Part shown: in pieces, positions 14,578 through 14,736 of the stretch
How the letters are laid out: the number at the start of each line of letters is the position of its first letter
Numbering within the stretch: position 1 is the stretch's first letter
Source: Chloroflexota bacterium
GTDB taxonomy: Bacteria; Chloroflexota; Limnocylindria; Limnocylindrales; CSP1-4
Reading direction: 5' to 3'
DNA length: 14,736 bases
Assembly: GCA_021802185.1 (NCBI GenBank)
Contig: JAKAAV010000009.1
Location: 1 to 14,736 of the forward strand
Translations under genes and position numbers: made by a program
Notes under the pieces: model-generated
The model's database searches: none
Seen by the model: only the letters and a program-made list of their open reading frames with translations
What the model was told of the DNA's origin: nothing

Positions 14578-14706
14578 ATGGAAGCTCGGTTTCCGCCGCT
14601 CGACGGTGAAGCTGCAGAGAGACGGGACCGCTCCATGTACGTCCTCGAGATCACGGTCAGCGTGATCTCGCTCGTCGCCGCGTTCCTGCTCGCGGCGGCG
14701 CGATAG
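14578..14706 (+). CDS. Small single-pass membrane peptide, 42 aa
   Basis: A 42-codon gene. The translation has a charged N-terminus (MEARFPPLDGEAAERRDRS) followed by one hydrophobic segment, about residues 20-41 (MYVLEITVSVISLVAAFLLA), and ends AAR. A G-rich site (GGGGGG, 14567-14572) lies five bases before ATG 14578. A second ATG at 14635 would give a 23-aa peptide made only of the membrane segment. I recognise no family; single-pass peptides of this size often modulate larger membrane complexes, but nothing here names a partner. The coding sequence contains a perfect 10-bp inverted repeat and the stop lies inside a 13-bp tandem duplication. The next gene is beyond the window edge. Confidence 0.55.
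   Translation: MEARFPPLDGEAAERRDRSMYVLEITVSVISLVAAFLLAAAR
14646..14670. repeat. Perfect 10-bp inverted repeat inside the small peptide gene
   Basis: CGAGATCACG (14646-14655) and CGTGATCTCG (14661-14670) pair exactly around the 5-base loop GTCAG. It could form an mRNA hairpin in the codons for the start of the membrane segment, or be a protein-binding site. Confidence 0.85.
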
Positions 14707-14724
14707 CGAACCGCGATAGCGAAC
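14699..14724. repeat. Perfect 13-bp tandem duplication across a stop codon
   Basis: CGCGATAGCGAAC occurs twice without a gap, at 14699-14711 and 14712-14724. The first copy contains the TAG stop (14704-14706) of the 42-aa peptide gene. It looks like a recent slippage duplication. Confidence 0.85.
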
Positions 14725-14736
14725 ACTCCCGGGGCG

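Noticed and set aside
1..14736. A novel defence, mobile or biosynthetic system
   Set aside because: No integrase, transposase, nuclease, toxin-antitoxin pair or biosynthetic core gene is visible; the window is mainly sugar metabolism plus small unknown proteins.

Overview
The window is one stretch of very GC-rich bacterial chromosome: codon third positions are almost all G or C, and many genes have AGGAGG-type ribosome binding sites. The F420-dependent enzyme, the IclR regulator and the complete TreX-TreY-TreZ route fit a high-GC Actinomycetota or Chloroflexota (for example Limnocylindria-like) soil or freshwater bacterium. This is an inference from gene content; no rRNA or tRNA is present to settle it.

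Left part (1-5517). The tail of an SMP-30/gluconolactonase-like gene runs directly into a family 9 glycosyltransferase on the + strand. Convergent to these lies a minus-strand pair: a 125-aa Gly/Pro-rich protein of unknown function whose stop overlaps the start of an F420-dependent oxidoreductase (TIGR03557-type). The oxidoreductase has an apparent one-base frameshift in its last ten codons. A 459-bp divergent intergenic region separates this pair from an IclR-family regulator on the + strand. Convergent to the regulator is a second minus-strand pair, a disordered hydrophilic protein and a four-helix membrane protein. The membrane protein gene ends inside a five-unit 15-bp tandem repeat.

Central part (5769-12874). 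A small two-helix membrane protein is followed by glgX/treX, treY and treZ on the + strand. The last three are translationally coupled, with 11-nt and 4-nt overlaps. GlgX debranches glycogen or maltodextrin, TreY rearranges the reducing end to maltooligosyl trehalose, and TreZ releases free trehalose. All catalytic residues of the three GH13 enzymes are present. The operon ends at a perfect 14-bp inverted repeat two bases after the treZ stop.

Right part (12924-14736). Two minus-strand genes follow: an SRPBCC-fold protein with a low-complexity tail, and a HAD-like protein that starts with TTG and has lost the usual catalytic signature. A 42-codon membrane peptide gene on the + strand carries a perfect hairpin in its coding sequence and a 13-bp tandem duplication across its stop codon.

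I see no CRISPR array, insertion sequence, phage gene, integrase or RNA gene. Most of the window is ordinary metabolism. The less explained content is a set of small proteins with disordered, Gly/Pro/Ser-rich or membrane segments, plus several small repeat structures.
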